A DNA stretch of 64,000 nucleotides from CAZYBO01 sp964645205 (GCA_964645205.1 CAZYBO010000006.1:62001-126000), one strand, 5' to 3'. Counted from the first letter of the stretch, positions 1 to 8,937 are shown. Numbers and translations are program-made. The notes: generated from the letters alone by a model not told the origin.

Positions 1-2
1 CG

Positions 3-1658
3 GTGGGCATCGCCAACACCGACAAGATTTTTTATTCCGCCGCGGCAGGCATCGGCAACCCGGTGATCTATGTCGGCAGCAAAACCGGACGCGACGGTAT
101 TCACGGCGCGACGATGGCATCGGCGGAATTCGGCGAGGATTCGGAAGAAAAACGCCCCACCGTGCAGGTCGGCGACCCGTTCACCGAAAAACTGCTAATC
201 GAAGCGTGCTTAGAATTGATGGCTACCGACGCGATCATCGCGATTCAGGATATGGGCGCGGCAGGCCTCACCAGCTCTTCGCTGGAGATGGCGGGCAAAG
301 GCAATTGCGGCATCGAAATGCATCTCGACAAAGTGCCCATGCGCGAGGAAGGCATGACGCCGTACGAAATCATGCTCTCCGAATCGCAGGAGCGCATGCT
401 CATGGTCATCAAGCCTGAAAAAGAAGCGCTCGCGCGCAGTATTTTCGAGAAGTGGGAACTCGCGTTCGCCACTATCGGCACCATTACCGATACCGGCCAT
501 ATCGTGCTGAAGATGCACGGTGAAACAGTGGCCGATATGCCCATCGCGCCGGTTTCCACGGATGCGCCGGTCTATGACAGACCGTATGAGATTAAGCGGT
601 CAGCGGTCATCGGTCAGCGGTCAGAAGAAGAGTTGCGCGACCTGATACTTGCTGAACGCCGACCGCTGACCGCTTCTCTCCTTACCCTCATCTCCTGCCC
701 CGACCTCGCCTCTAAACGCTGGATCTGGGAACAGTACGATCACATGGTCGGTAACGACACCGTGGCGCGTCCCGGCGGTGATGCGGCGGTAGTGCGCGTA
801 CACGGCACGAACAAGGCGCTGGCGATCACCACTGACTGCACACCGCGCTATTGCTACGCCGACCCCATCGAAGGCGGAAAGCAGGCGGTAGCGGAGACAT
901 GGCGAAATTTGACGGCCGTGGGCGCGACGCCGCTTGCGATCACCAATTGCCTCAATTTCGGAAACCCCGAAAAACCGGAGATCATGGGACAGATCGTGGG
1001 CTGCTTGCAGGGCATGGGCGAAGCGTGCCGCGCGCTCGAATACCCGATCATCTCCGGCAACGTGTCGTTGTATAATGAAACCGGCGGCAAAGGTATCCTG
1101 CCTACTCCTGCCATCGGCGGCGTGGGTATATTGCGCGATCTGAGCAAGCGCGTGGGCAACAGCTTTGCCGCAAACGGCGAAACCATCCTGCTCATCGGCG
1201 AAACCAAAGGGCATCTCAGTTGCTCGCTCTACGCACGTGAAATTCTAGGCCGCGAAGACGGCGCACCACCACCGGTCGATCTCACCGCCGAAAAGAAAAA
1301 CGGCGACTTCGTACGCGGATTGATCGAAAGCGGAATGATCACCGCCTGCCACGATATTTCCGACGGCGGGCTGCTCGTCGCACTCGCAGAAATGACGTAT
1401 AAAAATGGCACAGGTGCGACACTGAGCGCAGAAGGCGATGCGGGATTCTGGTTCGGCGAAGATCAGGCGCGTTACATTGTAACCGCTTCCGCTTCGCAGG
1501 CAGATGCCATTTGCAAGCAAGCAAAAAACAAAGCGATTAGCGTAATCACGCTGGGCACCACCGGCGGAAATCAACTGCAGATAGCAAACAATACGACTAT
1601 TGCTACCAGCGATTTGCATCGCGTGCATGAATCGTGGTTACCTGCTTACATGGCGTGA
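3..1658 (+). CDS. purL: Phosphoribosylformylglycinamidine synthase II, 5' end missing
   Basis: This is the C-terminal three quarters (about 551 residues) of PurL, which makes FGAM from FGAR with ATP and ammonia supplied by PurQ. The reading frame is open at the left edge, so the GTG at position 3 is internal and not a start. Full-length small-type PurL is about 730-740 residues. The AIRS-type N- and C-terminal domains are recognisable, with GNVSLYNETG and CHDISDGGLLVALAEM as family landmarks. The linker between the first and second halves carries an in-frame palindromic repeat (594-675), listed separately. purQ, purS and purC, its functional partners, lie 2.2 kb away on the opposite strand, with a chemoreceptor gene in between. 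Confidence 0.95.
   Translation: MGIANTDKIFYSAAAGIGNPVIYVGSKTGRDGIHGATMASAEFGEDSEEKRPTVQVGDPFTEKLLIEACLELMATDAIIAIQDMGAAGLTSSSLEMAGKGNCGIEMHLDKVPMREEGMTPYEIMLSESQERMLMVIKPEKEALARSIFEKWELAFATIGTITDTGHIVLKMHGETVADMPIAPVSTDAPVYDRPYEIKRSAVIGQRSEEELRDLILAERRPLTASLLTLISCPDLASKRWIWEQYDHMVGNDTVARPGGDAAVVRVHGTNKALAITTDCTPRYCYADPIEGGKQAVAETWRNLTAVGATPLAITNCLNFGNPEKPEIMGQIVGCLQGMGEACRALEYPIISGNVSLYNETGGKGILPTPAIGGVGILRDLSKRVGNSFAANGETILLIGETKGHLSCSLYAREILGREDGAPPPVDLTAEKKNGDFVRGLIESGMITACHDISDGGLLVALAEMTYKNGTGATLSAEGDAGFWFGEDQARYIVTASASQADAICKQAKNKAISVITLGTTGGNQLQIANNTTIATSDLHRVHESWLPAYMA
594..675. repeat. Palindromic element in frame inside purL
   Basis: A 15-bp perfect inverted repeat, AAGCGGTCAGCGGTC at 594-608 and its complement at 661-675, encloses about 50 bp. 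A second copy of the CGGTCAGCGGTCAG unit sits at 610-623, just inside the left arm, and the pairing extends imperfectly inward. The reading frame of purL passes through without a stop and encodes a short polar segment between YDRP and SCPDLASKRW, which in PurL is a variable linker between domains. The layout resembles the in-frame palindromic elements known from Rickettsia genes, but I cannot say it is the same family. Confidence 0.7.
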
Positions 1659-1741
1659 TGTCATTCACATTTCTTTAATGCATATGGGCTAACGCTATAT
1701 TCAAAGGCCGTTGTCATCACCTTTAATATAGGAATATTTCC

Positions 1742-3886
1742 GTGAATCTTACTCTTGCAAAAAAGATCCCCCTCGCCATCACAGCTACTGCGCTTATTAC
1801 CAGCGGCATACTTGCTGCAATCTCAAATCGTGCGATGGAAAACGAAACGAAGCACGAAATCGCCTTAATGATGCAAGACGGCAGCGTTCAAAGAAAAAGA
1901 ATGCTTGAGTTATATTTTGAGTCGATCGTAGGTGACTTGCATACGATTGCGGATAATCCGCTCGTTATCAATGCTGCCAAGGAATTCTCCAACGCCTACG
2001 CAGAAATCGGACCGAACGCCACGAGCTACCTGCAAAACGCATACATCGCAAAAAACCCTAACCCGACAGGTAAAAAGCATTTGCTCGACGCCGCCGATGA
2101 CGGCAGCAAATATAGCGCGCTTCATGCAAAGTATCACCCGTATTTACGCGAATTCCTCGAAGAGCATAATTACTACGATGTCTTTATCGTGGATGCGCAG
2201 GGCGATGTCGTATACACCGTATTCAAAGAGCTCGACTACGCCACCAACCTGAAAAACGGGCAATGGAAAGATACCGATCTCGCTAAGGTTTATACCGCAA
2301 TTATGGCGCAAAAAGATGCTGAAGAAATCTCGTATGTCGATTTCAAGCCTTACGCTCCCAGCGCCGATGTTCCCGCAAGTTTCATCGGCCGCCCGATCGA
2401 AGCTGAAGATGGAAAGTTTGTAGGCGCGCTGATCTACCAGATGCCTGTGGCTAAGGTGGACGCCATGCTTTCCGATACCAACGGCCTCGGGGAAACGGGC
2501 AAAATGATCGTCGTGGGCGAGGATTACCTTGCGCGCAATAACATTCGCTTCGCCAAGGAACCTACCCTGCTGAAGCTCAAGCTGGACAACAATGCCGTAA
2601 AAGAAGCGCTTGCAGGAAAAAGCGGCGTAGATATGGATGCCCGTAACGAAGTCGGCACCCCCGTTATTTATGCCTATTCCGCCCTTGAATTCAAGGGAGC
2701 TAAATTCGCTTTCATTATGGAAAAAGCACAGGAAGAAGTATTCGCTGCCGCAAATGCAGCGCGCAACGAGTTGCTCATCTATATTGCCGGAGTTGTCGTT
2801 ATTTTAAGCGCGGGCGGTATTCTGTTCGCGCGTAGCATAAGCTCCCCGATTACCAGGCTTACCTCTGCAATGCGTAAAGTCGCTGACGGTGACCTTGCGC
2901 TTGCAATCCCTTCGCTTGATCGCAAGGATGAAATCGGCTCCATGGCGTCTGCGCTTCAGGTGTTCAAGGAAAACGCACTCCAGATTGAAAAAATGACTGA
3001 AGAACGCAAGCAGCAGGAACAGGCCGCCGCTGAACAAAAGCGCAAGGATATGCTCGCATTGGCCGGTAAATTTGAGGCTAACGTGAAAAACGTGGTGGAT
3101 GTCGTGGCATCGGCCGCCACCGAGATGGACGCCACCTCGCGCTCCATGGGAAGCATTGCGGAAGGAAGCCAGCAGAAGCTCAACGTGCTGGTCGGGCAGA
3201 TCGGGAATACCAGCAACAGCATGCAGATGGTCGCAGCCTCAACCGCCCAGCTTTCCAGCGCCATCAATGAAATCACGCAGCAGGTAGCTCGCTCGGCTTC
3301 TATTACCAACGACGCCGTACAGGAAGCGCAGAACGCCGATACCACCGTGCAAAGCCTCACCAGCGCCGCGCAGAAGATCGGCGAAGTGCTGGAGATGATC
3401 AACTCGATCGCGTCGCAGATCAATCTGCTCGCGCTCAACGCTACCATCGAAGCCGCGCGCGCAGGCGATGCGGGCAAGGGCTTCGCGGTCGTTGCGTCGG
3501 AAGTAAAAAACCTCGCCAACCAGACCACCAAAGCCACCGAGGAAATCGCGCAATACATCAATTCGATTCAGGGTGCGACCGGCGAAACCGTCAGCGCCAT
3601 AAAGAATATCGGCGCGAAAATCCGCTCCATCAATGAAATCTCCACCACCATCGCCTCCGCCGTGGAAGAACAGGGTGCCGCCACGCGCGACATCGCTAAG
3701 AACGTGCAGGAAGCCTCCAACGGCACGCAGGTCGTCACCAACAATGCCAACGACGTATCCGCCGCCTCACGCGAAACCGGCGACTCCGCGCACCAGATGA
3801 TGGCCGCCACGTCGGAACTTTCCCGCCAGTCGGAAACGCTGCGCCGCGAAGTGGATAGCTTCCTTACCGGAATGAAGCAGGGCTAA
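1742..3886 (+). CDS. Methyl-accepting chemotaxis protein
   Basis: A 714-residue transmembrane chemoreceptor that would signal to CheA/CheW. It has an N-terminal membrane helix (about 8-28), a large periplasmic sensing region of about 310 residues that looks like a Cache-type domain, a second helix (about 344-366), a HAMP domain (about 366-418) and a cytoplasmic methyl-accepting domain to about residue 700. The signalling tip INLLALNATIEAARAG and the following GFAVVASEVKNLA are intact. The start is GTG at 1742, preceded by AGGAA at a good distance. The ligand is unknown. No che genes are nearby, so this is an orphan receptor gene. It ends 7 bp from the convergent purQ. Confidence 0.95.
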   Translation: MNLTLAKKIPLAITATALITSGILAAISNRAMENETKHEIALMMQDGSVQRKRMLELYFESIVGDLHTIADNPLVINAAKEFSNAYAEIGPNATSYLQNAYIAKNPNPTGKKHLLDAADDGSKYSALHAKYHPYLREFLEEHNYYDVFIVDAQGDVVYTVFKELDYATNLKNGQWKDTDLAKVYTAIMAQKDAEEISYVDFKPYAPSADVPASFIGRPIEAEDGKFVGALIYQMPVAKVDAMLSDTNGLGETGKMIVVGEDYLARNNIRFAKEPTLLKLKLDNNAVKEALAGKSGVDMDARNEVGTPVIYAYSALEFKGAKFAFIMEKAQEEVFAAANAARNELLIYIAGVVVILSAGGILFARSISSPITRLTSAMRKVADGDLALAIPSLDRKDEIGSMASALQVFKENALQIEKMTEERKQQEQAAAEQKRKDMLALAGKFEANVKNVVDVVASAATEMDATSRSMGSIAEGSQQKLNVLVGQIGNTSNSMQMVAASTAQLSSAINEITQQVARSASITNDAVQEAQNADTTVQSLTSAAQKIGEVLEMINSIASQINLLALNATIEAARAGDAGKGFAVVASEVKNLANQTTKATEEIAQYINSIQGATGETVSAIKNIGAKIRSINEISTTIASAVEEQGAATRDIAKNVQEASNGTQVVTNNANDVSAASRETGDSAHQMMAATSELSRQSETLRREVDSFLTGMKQG

Positions 3887-3893
3887 AGCGGCC

Positions 3894-4574
3894 TCAGGCC
3901 GCCAGCAATGCCTTGAACATCGCAACACCGTCCGTGCCGCCCAGCAGCGCTTCCGCGTGGCGTTCGGGGTGGGGCATCATGCCGAGCACGTTGCGCGCTT
4001 CGTTGCAGATGCCCGCGATGTTGAGCTGCGAGCCGTTGGGGTTGCTGTCGGCGGTGATCTCGCCTTTGGCGTCGCAATAGCGGAATACGATCTGATCGTT
4101 ATCTTGCAGGGATTTCAGCGTGGCGTGGTCGGCGAAATAATTGCCGTCATGATGCGCCACCGGCACATTGACCACCTGCTCTTTTTTGTAGTGCGCAGTA
4201 AACGGCGTGTTCGTAGTTTCCACGCGCAGGAATACATCGCGGCACACGAATTTCAACTTGGCATTACGCAGCAATATACCCGGCAACAGACCGGCTTCGG
4301 TGAGCACCTGGAACCCGTTACAGATGCCGATGACCTTGCCGCCTTTGGCCGCGTGCGCCTTCACTTCGCGCATGATCGGCGACTGCGCCGCCATCGCGCC
4401 GGAACGCAGATAATCTCCGTAGGAAAAGCCGCCGGGACATACGACAAGATCAACGTTCGGAAGCTGGGAATCGCCATGCCATACCATGACGGGATTGAGG
4501 CCGGTGGCAGCTAAAACCGTTTTAGCGTCGCGGTCGCAATTGGAACCGGGGAATACGATGACTGCGGATTTCAT
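3894..4574 (-). CDS. purQ: Phosphoribosylformylglycinamidine synthase, glutaminase subunit
   Basis: A 226-residue class I glutamine amidotransferase that feeds ammonia to PurL through PurS. The start MKSAVIVFPGSNCD is typical. The nucleophile cysteine lies in GICNGFQVLTEAGLLPG and the His-Glu pair in MMPHPERHAE near the C-terminus. It is the last gene of purC-purS-purQ; its ATG overlaps the purS stop by 4 bp, indicating coupled translation. Confidence 0.97.
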   Translation of the reverse strand: MKSAVIVFPGSNCDRDAKTVLAATGLNPVMVWHGDSQLPNVDLVVCPGGFSYGDYLRSGAMAAQSPIMREVKAHAAKGGKVIGICNGFQVLTEAGLLPGILLRNAKLKFVCRDVFLRVETTNTPFTAHYKKEQVVNVPVAHHDGNYFADHATLKSLQDNDQIVFRYCDAKGEITADSNPNGSQLNIAGICNEARNVLGMMPHPERHAEALLGGTDGVAMFKALLAA

Positions 4575-4813
4575 TCCACCAATTCAAACTTGTAGTTTTC
4601 AACGACCGTATTCGCCAGCAAGCCCGCGCACATTTTTTCGACTTTCGCCTGCGCTTTCGCGCGGTCTTTTTCACTGAGTTCGACTTCGATATATTTGCCC
4701 TGACGGACTTCATCGACTTCCGCGAAGCCCATATTATGCAGCGCTCCGGCGATGGCGCGGCCTTGCGGGTCGAGCACGCCGTTTTTCAGGGTGATGTGGA
4801 TTTTAGCTTTCAT
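4571..4813 (-). CDS. purS: Phosphoribosylformylglycinamidine synthase, PurS subunit
   Basis: An 80-residue protein of the usual PurS length, starting MKAKIHITLKNGVLDPQGRA and containing the MGF..V..VRQGKYIE pattern. PurS bridges PurQ and PurL in organisms with the split FGAM synthase. It overlaps purC upstream and purQ downstream by 4 bp each. Confidence 0.96.
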   Translation of the reverse strand: MKAKIHITLKNGVLDPQGRAIAGALHNMGFAEVDEVRQGKYIEVELSEKDRAKAQAKVEKMCAGLLANTVVENYKFELVE

Positions 4814-5631
4814 TTCTTTTTCTTCTTTGCAGGTTTCTTAGTGGTCGCTTGCGGTGAAGTTTTGCGCGGCATGGACACGACATCCTTGCGCTTGGATTCT
4901 TTTTCTTCCTGCGGCAACACACCGAGGCGGCGCGCCACTTCGCGGTAAGCATCTTCAATCTGGCCGAGATCCTGACGGAAGCGGTCCTTATCCAGCTTGC
5001 GGCCGGTTTTGGCGTCCCACAGGCGGCAATTATCGGGGCTGATTTCATCGGCGAGTACGAGATGCTCGCGCTCGTTTTCATACAGCCTGCCGAACTCCAG
5101 CTTGAAATCGACTAAGCGAATGCCGATGCCCATGAACAGGCCGCTTAAGAAATCGTTGATGCGGAAGGCGTACATGCGTATTTCGTCGATCTCCGCAGGT
5201 GTCGCCCAGCCGAACGCGAACACATGCTCTTCGCTCACGAACGGGTCGCCGAGCGCGTCGTTCTTGTAGCTATACTCGATCAGCGGATGGCCGAGCGCTT
5301 TGCCTTCGGTTACGCCAAAACGCTTTACGAGGCTGCCGGCGGCGTAGTTGCGCACGATCACTTCCAGCGGCACGATCTGCACCGCCTTGATGAGTTGCTC
5401 GCGCATGTTGAGCGAGCGGATGAAATGCGTGGGGATGCCCATGTCGTGCAGGCGCAGCATCAGGAATTCGGAGATGCGGTTATTGAGCACGCCCTTGCCG
5501 CTGATCGTCCCTTTTTTCAGGTTGTTGAAGGCGGTGGCATCGTCCTTGAAATGCTGGATAAGCGTTCCCGGCTCCGGGCCTTCAAACAATTGCTTGGCTT
5601 TGCCTTCATAGATGGGTTTACGGGTGACCAT
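4810..5631 (-). CDS. purC: SAICAR synthetase (phosphoribosylaminoimidazole-succinocarboxamide synthase)
   Basis: PurC condenses CAIR with aspartate using ATP. I take ATG at 5631 (MVTRKPIYEGKAKQLFEG), a standard PurC beginning with GAAAGA upstream, giving 273 residues; the frame stays open to 5730 but the extra residues are not family-like. Landmarks include EVIVRNYAAGSL, LVDFKLEFG and LADEISPDNCRLWD. The last 25 or so residues form a Lys/Ser/Thr-rich tail after the usual end of the fold, which is an addition and probably disordered. It leads the purC-purS-purQ operon, reading away from the divergent DUF1476 gene. Confidence 0.95.
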   Translation of the reverse strand: MVTRKPIYEGKAKQLFEGPEPGTLIQHFKDDATAFNNLKKGTISGKGVLNNRISEFLMLRLHDMGIPTHFIRSLNMREQLIKAVQIVPLEVIVRNYAAGSLVKRFGVTEGKALGHPLIEYSYKNDALGDPFVSEEHVFAFGWATPAEIDEIRMYAFRINDFLSGLFMGIGIRLVDFKLEFGRLYENEREHLVLADEISPDNCRLWDAKTGRKLDKDRFRQDLGQIEDAYREVARRLGVLPQEEKESKRKDVVSMPRKTSPQATTKKPAKKKKK

Positions 5632-5686
5632 GGGGTATATCTTTCGAGAATGTATCATTCCTCCTCTGTAAAGCACTTTTAGCGAC

Positions 5687-5702
5687 ACTGCAATATTGCA
5701 GT
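5687..5702. promoter_or_regulatory. 16-bp perfect palindrome in the purC/zeta divergent promoter
   Basis: ACTGCAATATTGCAGT is a perfect dyad in the 122-bp gap between purC (leftward) and the DUF1476 gene (rightward). A second perfect 12-bp palindrome, CCCTATATAGGG, lies at 5716-5727. The position suits an operator controlling one or both genes. No known regulator site is matched. Confidence 0.4.
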
Positions 5703-5753
5703 ACAAGAAAAAAACCCCTATATAGGGCACCTATCCACTTTTAAGGAACCAAT

Positions 5754-6077
5754 ATGAGCTCGTTTGACGACCGCGAAAAAGGCTTTGAGAATAAATACGC
5801 CCACGATGAGGAACTGGCTTTCAAAGCCAATGCCCGCCGCAATAAGCTGCTCGGCCTGTGGGCGGCGGAAAAGCTGGGTAAAACCGGCGCCGACGCCGAA
5901 CAATACGCCAAGGACGTAGTGGCCTCCGACTTTGAGAGCATCGGCAGCGACGATGTGGTGGAAAAGCTGATGAAGGATTTCACCCATGCGGGCGTAGCGC
6001 TCACCGCGGCGGAAATCCACGCGCAGATGGAAATGCTGCTGCCGATCGCCCGCAAGCAGATCGAAGGCAAGGCCTAA
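5754..6077 (+). CDS. DUF1476 protein, F1-ATPase zeta-type inhibitor
   Basis: A 107-residue protein of the alphaproteobacterial DUF1476 family, starting MSSFDDREKGFENKYAHDEE. The Paracoccus denitrificans member is the zeta subunit, which binds F1 and blocks ATP hydrolysis through its N-terminal region; that region is well kept here. The middle and C-terminal parts are helical and charged. AAGGA precedes the ATG. The divergent arrangement with purC is one I associate with Alphaproteobacteria. Inhibitory activity here is inferred from family membership only. Confidence 0.9.
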   Translation: MSSFDDREKGFENKYAHDEELAFKANARRNKLLGLWAAEKLGKTGADAEQYAKDVVASDFESIGSDDVVEKLMKDFTHAGVALTAAEIHAQMEMLLPIARKQIEGKA

Positions 6078-6136
6078 CACTAGCGCTTGTATCCGAAACA
6101 GGCAGGCGCTACACTCCCTTGCAGGGAGAATAGCCT

Positions 6137-6883
6137 GTGACATCGCCGAACGCCACCCTTGAAAAAACCCGCGCCAGAGCACTTACGCGCCCGTCGGGGT
6201 TGCTTTCAAATCTATGGTTCCGCGTCTATCGCTGGCAGGCGCCGCCTACTTCTTCCATGCCCGATACGCTTGCCCAGAGCCTCGCCCCCAAGGATGACGG
6301 ATTCAAGAACCTGTCGTTTACGTTCGCGGTGATCGCGCTGTCGGCACGGGTGGCCTGCGCGGGCGGCACGGTCACCACCGAAAAATACCTCGCCTTCCGC
6401 GAATTGTTCCCGCTGCGCGGCGGCATGTGCGGCAAATTGCGCGCGCTCTTTACGTTGGCCTGCCAGAACACCGCGCCCATCGAGCATTATGCCAATCAGG
6501 TCAAGCATACGTTTCCCGGCCAGAACGCGTTATTCGTGTCGCTGGTGGGGCGGCTGTTCTGCATCGCGTCGGCAGGCGAATCCATCTCACCGCAGACGGA
6601 GCGGATGCTAGCGCGGATCGCGCACATACTGGAATTATCGCCCGCACAATATGCCGAGCTGCGCTACCTCTATGTCGACTCGCCAGACCCGCACGCCGTG
6701 CTCGGCACCACGCGCCGCACGCCCGCTTCCGGTATCAAAAAGCGCTACCGCGAGCTGATGCGTAACTGGCACCCCGACCGTTTTGCATCCGAGGATCTGT
6801 CGCCTGAGATCGCTATGTTGCTCAAGTTGAAAGCCTCCGAAATCAACGACGCGTACCGGCACCTTGCAAAGAATGCCGCGTAA
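6137..6883 (+). CDS. DjlA-like protein: TerB-like region plus C-terminal J domain
   Basis: A 248-residue protein. The central part (about 60-165) is helical and resembles the TerB-like domain of DjlA. The C-terminal 65 residues form a J domain with the HPD tripeptide in NWHPDRF, needed to stimulate an Hsp70 (DnaK). Unlike E. coli DjlA there is no clear N-terminal membrane helix. The start is GTG at 6137 with GGGAGAA upstream. It is likely a co-chaperone; the client is unknown. Confidence 0.85.
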   Translation: MTSPNATLEKTRARALTRPSGLLSNLWFRVYRWQAPPTSSMPDTLAQSLAPKDDGFKNLSFTFAVIALSARVACAGGTVTTEKYLAFRELFPLRGGMCGKLRALFTLACQNTAPIEHYANQVKHTFPGQNALFVSLVGRLFCIASAGESISPQTERMLARIAHILELSPAQYAELRYLYVDSPDPHAVLGTTRRTPASGIKKRYRELMRNWHPDRFASEDLSPEIAMLLKLKASEINDAYRHLAKNAA

Positions 6884-6906
6884 AATCCTTTCATTTTATC
6901 CTTGTC

Positions 6907-7782
6907 ATGACTCCTAAAAATATTTTCTTCGCCCTGCTCGTCTCCGCCATCTGGGGCAGCAATTTCGTCGCTGCGAAATACAGTCTCGCGCATTTTCCGC
7001 CGTTCCTCCTCACGGCGCTGCGCTTTGCGGCGGTGTCGGCGCTGCTCATCCCTTTTTCCACCATTCCTACGCGCGCGCAAATGGCGATGATCGTGCCGGT
7101 GGCGGTGCTAGCGGCATTGCAGTTCTCGCTATTTTTCGTATCACTGGATATGGGGCTGGATATTTCCACCAGCGCATTGGTGGGGCAGCTCGGCGTGCCG
7201 TTTTCGTGCATCCTCGGCGTGTTTTTCTATAAGGATAAAATCGGCATCTGGCGCGCAGGCGGCATCGCCACCGCGTTCCTCGGCATCGCGGTGATCGCGG
7301 GCACGCCCAATATCAGCAACCATATCGCGGCATTTTTCGTGGCAGTGGCCAGCGCGATTTTCTGGTCGGTGGGGAATATCATGGTGAAGCACTTGAAAGA
7401 TGTGAAACCCATGTCGATGCTGGCGTGGATGTCGCTGTTTTCGGTACCGGTGCTGCTCGGGCTTTCACTCATGTTTGAAAATCCTTCATGGGCAATGCTC
7501 ACGAGCGCAACGCCGGAAAGCCTTGCAGGGTTGGCGTATACGGTGGTGGCGTCCACCGTCGTCGCATACGGGCTGTGGTATTTTCTGCTGGCGAATAACG
7601 ACGTGTCGCAGGTCACGCCGTTTTCGCTGCTCACACCCGTGTTTGCCATCCTCTGCGGCTATCTCGTTTTCGCGGAGCCGCTGACGGCGCGCATCTTAAC
7701 CGGCGGGCTGCTCACCATTGCCGGGGTGGGCATCATCGTGGTAAGAAGGCCTAAACTCGCGATCAAGGGCGAAGCGACATGA
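6907..7782 (+). CDS. EamA/DMT-family transporter
   Basis: A 291-residue inner-membrane protein with about ten hydrophobic helices in two repeated EamA halves. It begins MTPKNIFFALLVSAIWGSNFV, and the second half begins near SAIFWSVGNIMVKHLK. Members export amino acids or other small metabolites; the substrate cannot be read from sequence. Its stop overlaps the start of the amidase by 4 bp, so the two are translated together. Confidence 0.92.
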   Translation: MTPKNIFFALLVSAIWGSNFVAAKYSLAHFPPFLLTALRFAAVSALLIPFSTIPTRAQMAMIVPVAVLAALQFSLFFVSLDMGLDISTSALVGQLGVPFSCILGVFFYKDKIGIWRAGGIATAFLGIAVIAGTPNISNHIAAFFVAVASAIFWSVGNIMVKHLKDVKPMSMLAWMSLFSVPVLLGLSLMFENPSWAMLTSATPESLAGLAYTVVASTVVAYGLWYFLLANNDVSQVTPFSLLTPVFAILCGYLVFAEPLTARILTGGLLTIAGVGIIVVRRPKLAIKGEAT

Positions 7783-8450
7783 ACATCATCAGTCTTCCCT
7801 CCCCCAACCATGACAGTCGCGACGGGCATGCGATCGACATGCTCGTGCTGCACTATACCGGCATGAAAACCGCGCAGGATGCGCTGGATCGCTTATGCGA
7901 CGCGAATGCGAAAGTCAGCGCGCATTATGTGGTAGACGAGGATGGAACGATATACAGACTCGTCGCGGAATCCGAACGCGCATGGCATGCAGGCGTGAGT
8001 TCATGGCGCGGCAATACGAATATCAACCAGCGCTCCATCGGCATCGAAATCGTCAATCCCGGCCATGAATTCGGGTATCGCCCGTTTCCGAAAGCGCAGA
8101 TGGAATCGGTGGCGCAATTATGCAAAGGCATCCTCGCACGCCATCCTATACCGCCGCGCAACGTCGTCGCGCATTCGGATGTAGCGCCTGCGCGGAAGGA
8201 CGATCCGGGTGAATTATTCGACTGGGCATGGCTTGCCGGCGAAGGCGTGGGAGTATTTCCCAGTTTTTCTTCTCCCTCTCCCCTTGTGGGAGAGGGCGGG
8301 GAGAGGGAGTTAGGGGTATATGGCTACGAAACCATCATCCCCGAAAAGACCATTCTCGCTTTCCAGCGTCATTTCCGGCCTAAAAACCTGTCGGGACAGT
8401 GGGATAATGAGTGCGAGCGCCTGCTTGCGTCACTGCTGGCGATGGTGTAG
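7779..8450 (+). CDS. N-acetylmuramoyl-L-alanine amidase (AmpD/AmiD type)
   Basis: A 223-residue zinc amidase that cleaves between MurNAc and L-Ala. Zinc and catalytic positions are visible: His in MLVLHYTG, Glu in SIGIEIVNPG, and His and Asp in VVAHSDVAPARKDDPG. There is no signal peptide, so the cytoplasmic AmpD-like recycling role is more likely than the lipoprotein AmiD role. Between the catalytic core and the C-terminal helical segment (QRHF...) there is an in-frame GC-rich palindromic repeat that encodes SPSPLVGEGGERE. It is coupled to the upstream transporter gene and is followed immediately by the RNase P RNA gene. Confidence 0.9.
   Translation: MNIISLPSPNHDSRDGHAIDMLVLHYTGMKTAQDALDRLCDANAKVSAHYVVDEDGTIYRLVAESERAWHAGVSSWRGNTNINQRSIGIEIVNPGHEFGYRPFPKAQMESVAQLCKGILARHPIPPRNVVAHSDVAPARKDDPGELFDWAWLAGEGVGVFPSFSSPSPLVGEGGERELGVYGYETIIPEKTILAFQRHFRPKNLSGQWDNECERLLASLLAMV
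8272..8309. repeat. GC-rich palindromic repeat in frame inside the amidase gene
   Basis: CTCCCTCTCCCC (8272-8283) and its exact complement GGGGAGAGGGAG (8298-8309) flank 14 bases. The internal GGGAGAGGG gives an alternative, shifted pairing. Elements of this CCCTCTCCCC...GGGGAGAGGG type are common intergenic repeats in proteobacterial genomes. Here it is translated, as SPSPLVGEGGERE. Confidence 0.75.
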
Positions 8451-8456
8451 CTTTCG

Positions 8457-8823
8457 CTCGCCAGACAGCCGAATGATCGCAGGCGCAAGCCTGAGGAAAG
8501 TCCGGGCTCCACGGAACACGGTGGCGGGTAACGCCCGCCGGGAGCGATCCCAGGGACAGTGCCACAGAAAATATACCGCCTACGCAAGTGGGTAAGGGTG
8601 AAAAGGTGCGGCCAACCGGCGTAAGCCGGAAAGCTTAAAGTAAGAGCGCACCGCACCCCTGGCAACAGGGGTGGCAGGGAAAACCCCGCCGGGAGCAAGA
8701 CCAAATAGGGGTGGCGCGCGTTCCGCGCTATGCCACCCGGGTAGGTCGCGTGAGGTGACGGGCGACCGTCATCCCAGATGAATGATCATTCTCGACAGAA
8801 CCCGGCTTACAGGCTGTCTGGCA
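8457..8823 (+). ncRNA. rnpB: RNase P RNA, bacterial class A
   Basis: The catalytic RNA of RNase P. The P4 strand GAGGAAAGTCCGGGCTCC is at 8493-8510 and the matching ACAGAACCCGGCTTACA near 8795-8811. The P1 helix is formed by GCCAGACAGCC near 8460-8470 and GGCTGTCTGGC near 8812-8822, which define the ends to within a few bases. The gene begins less than 10 bp after the amidase stop. Its protein partner rnpA is at 46.0-46.4 kb in this window. Confidence 0.95.
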
Positions 8824-8937
8824 AACTATTGAAATATATCGATTAAAAATCTAAACCGCTGTAACAAAATCTTCATTATCGCCTGCCGGCCACCTGCGCT
8901 AAACTGTTAGCTGTTCAAACCGCTAGGAAATGCAGCG

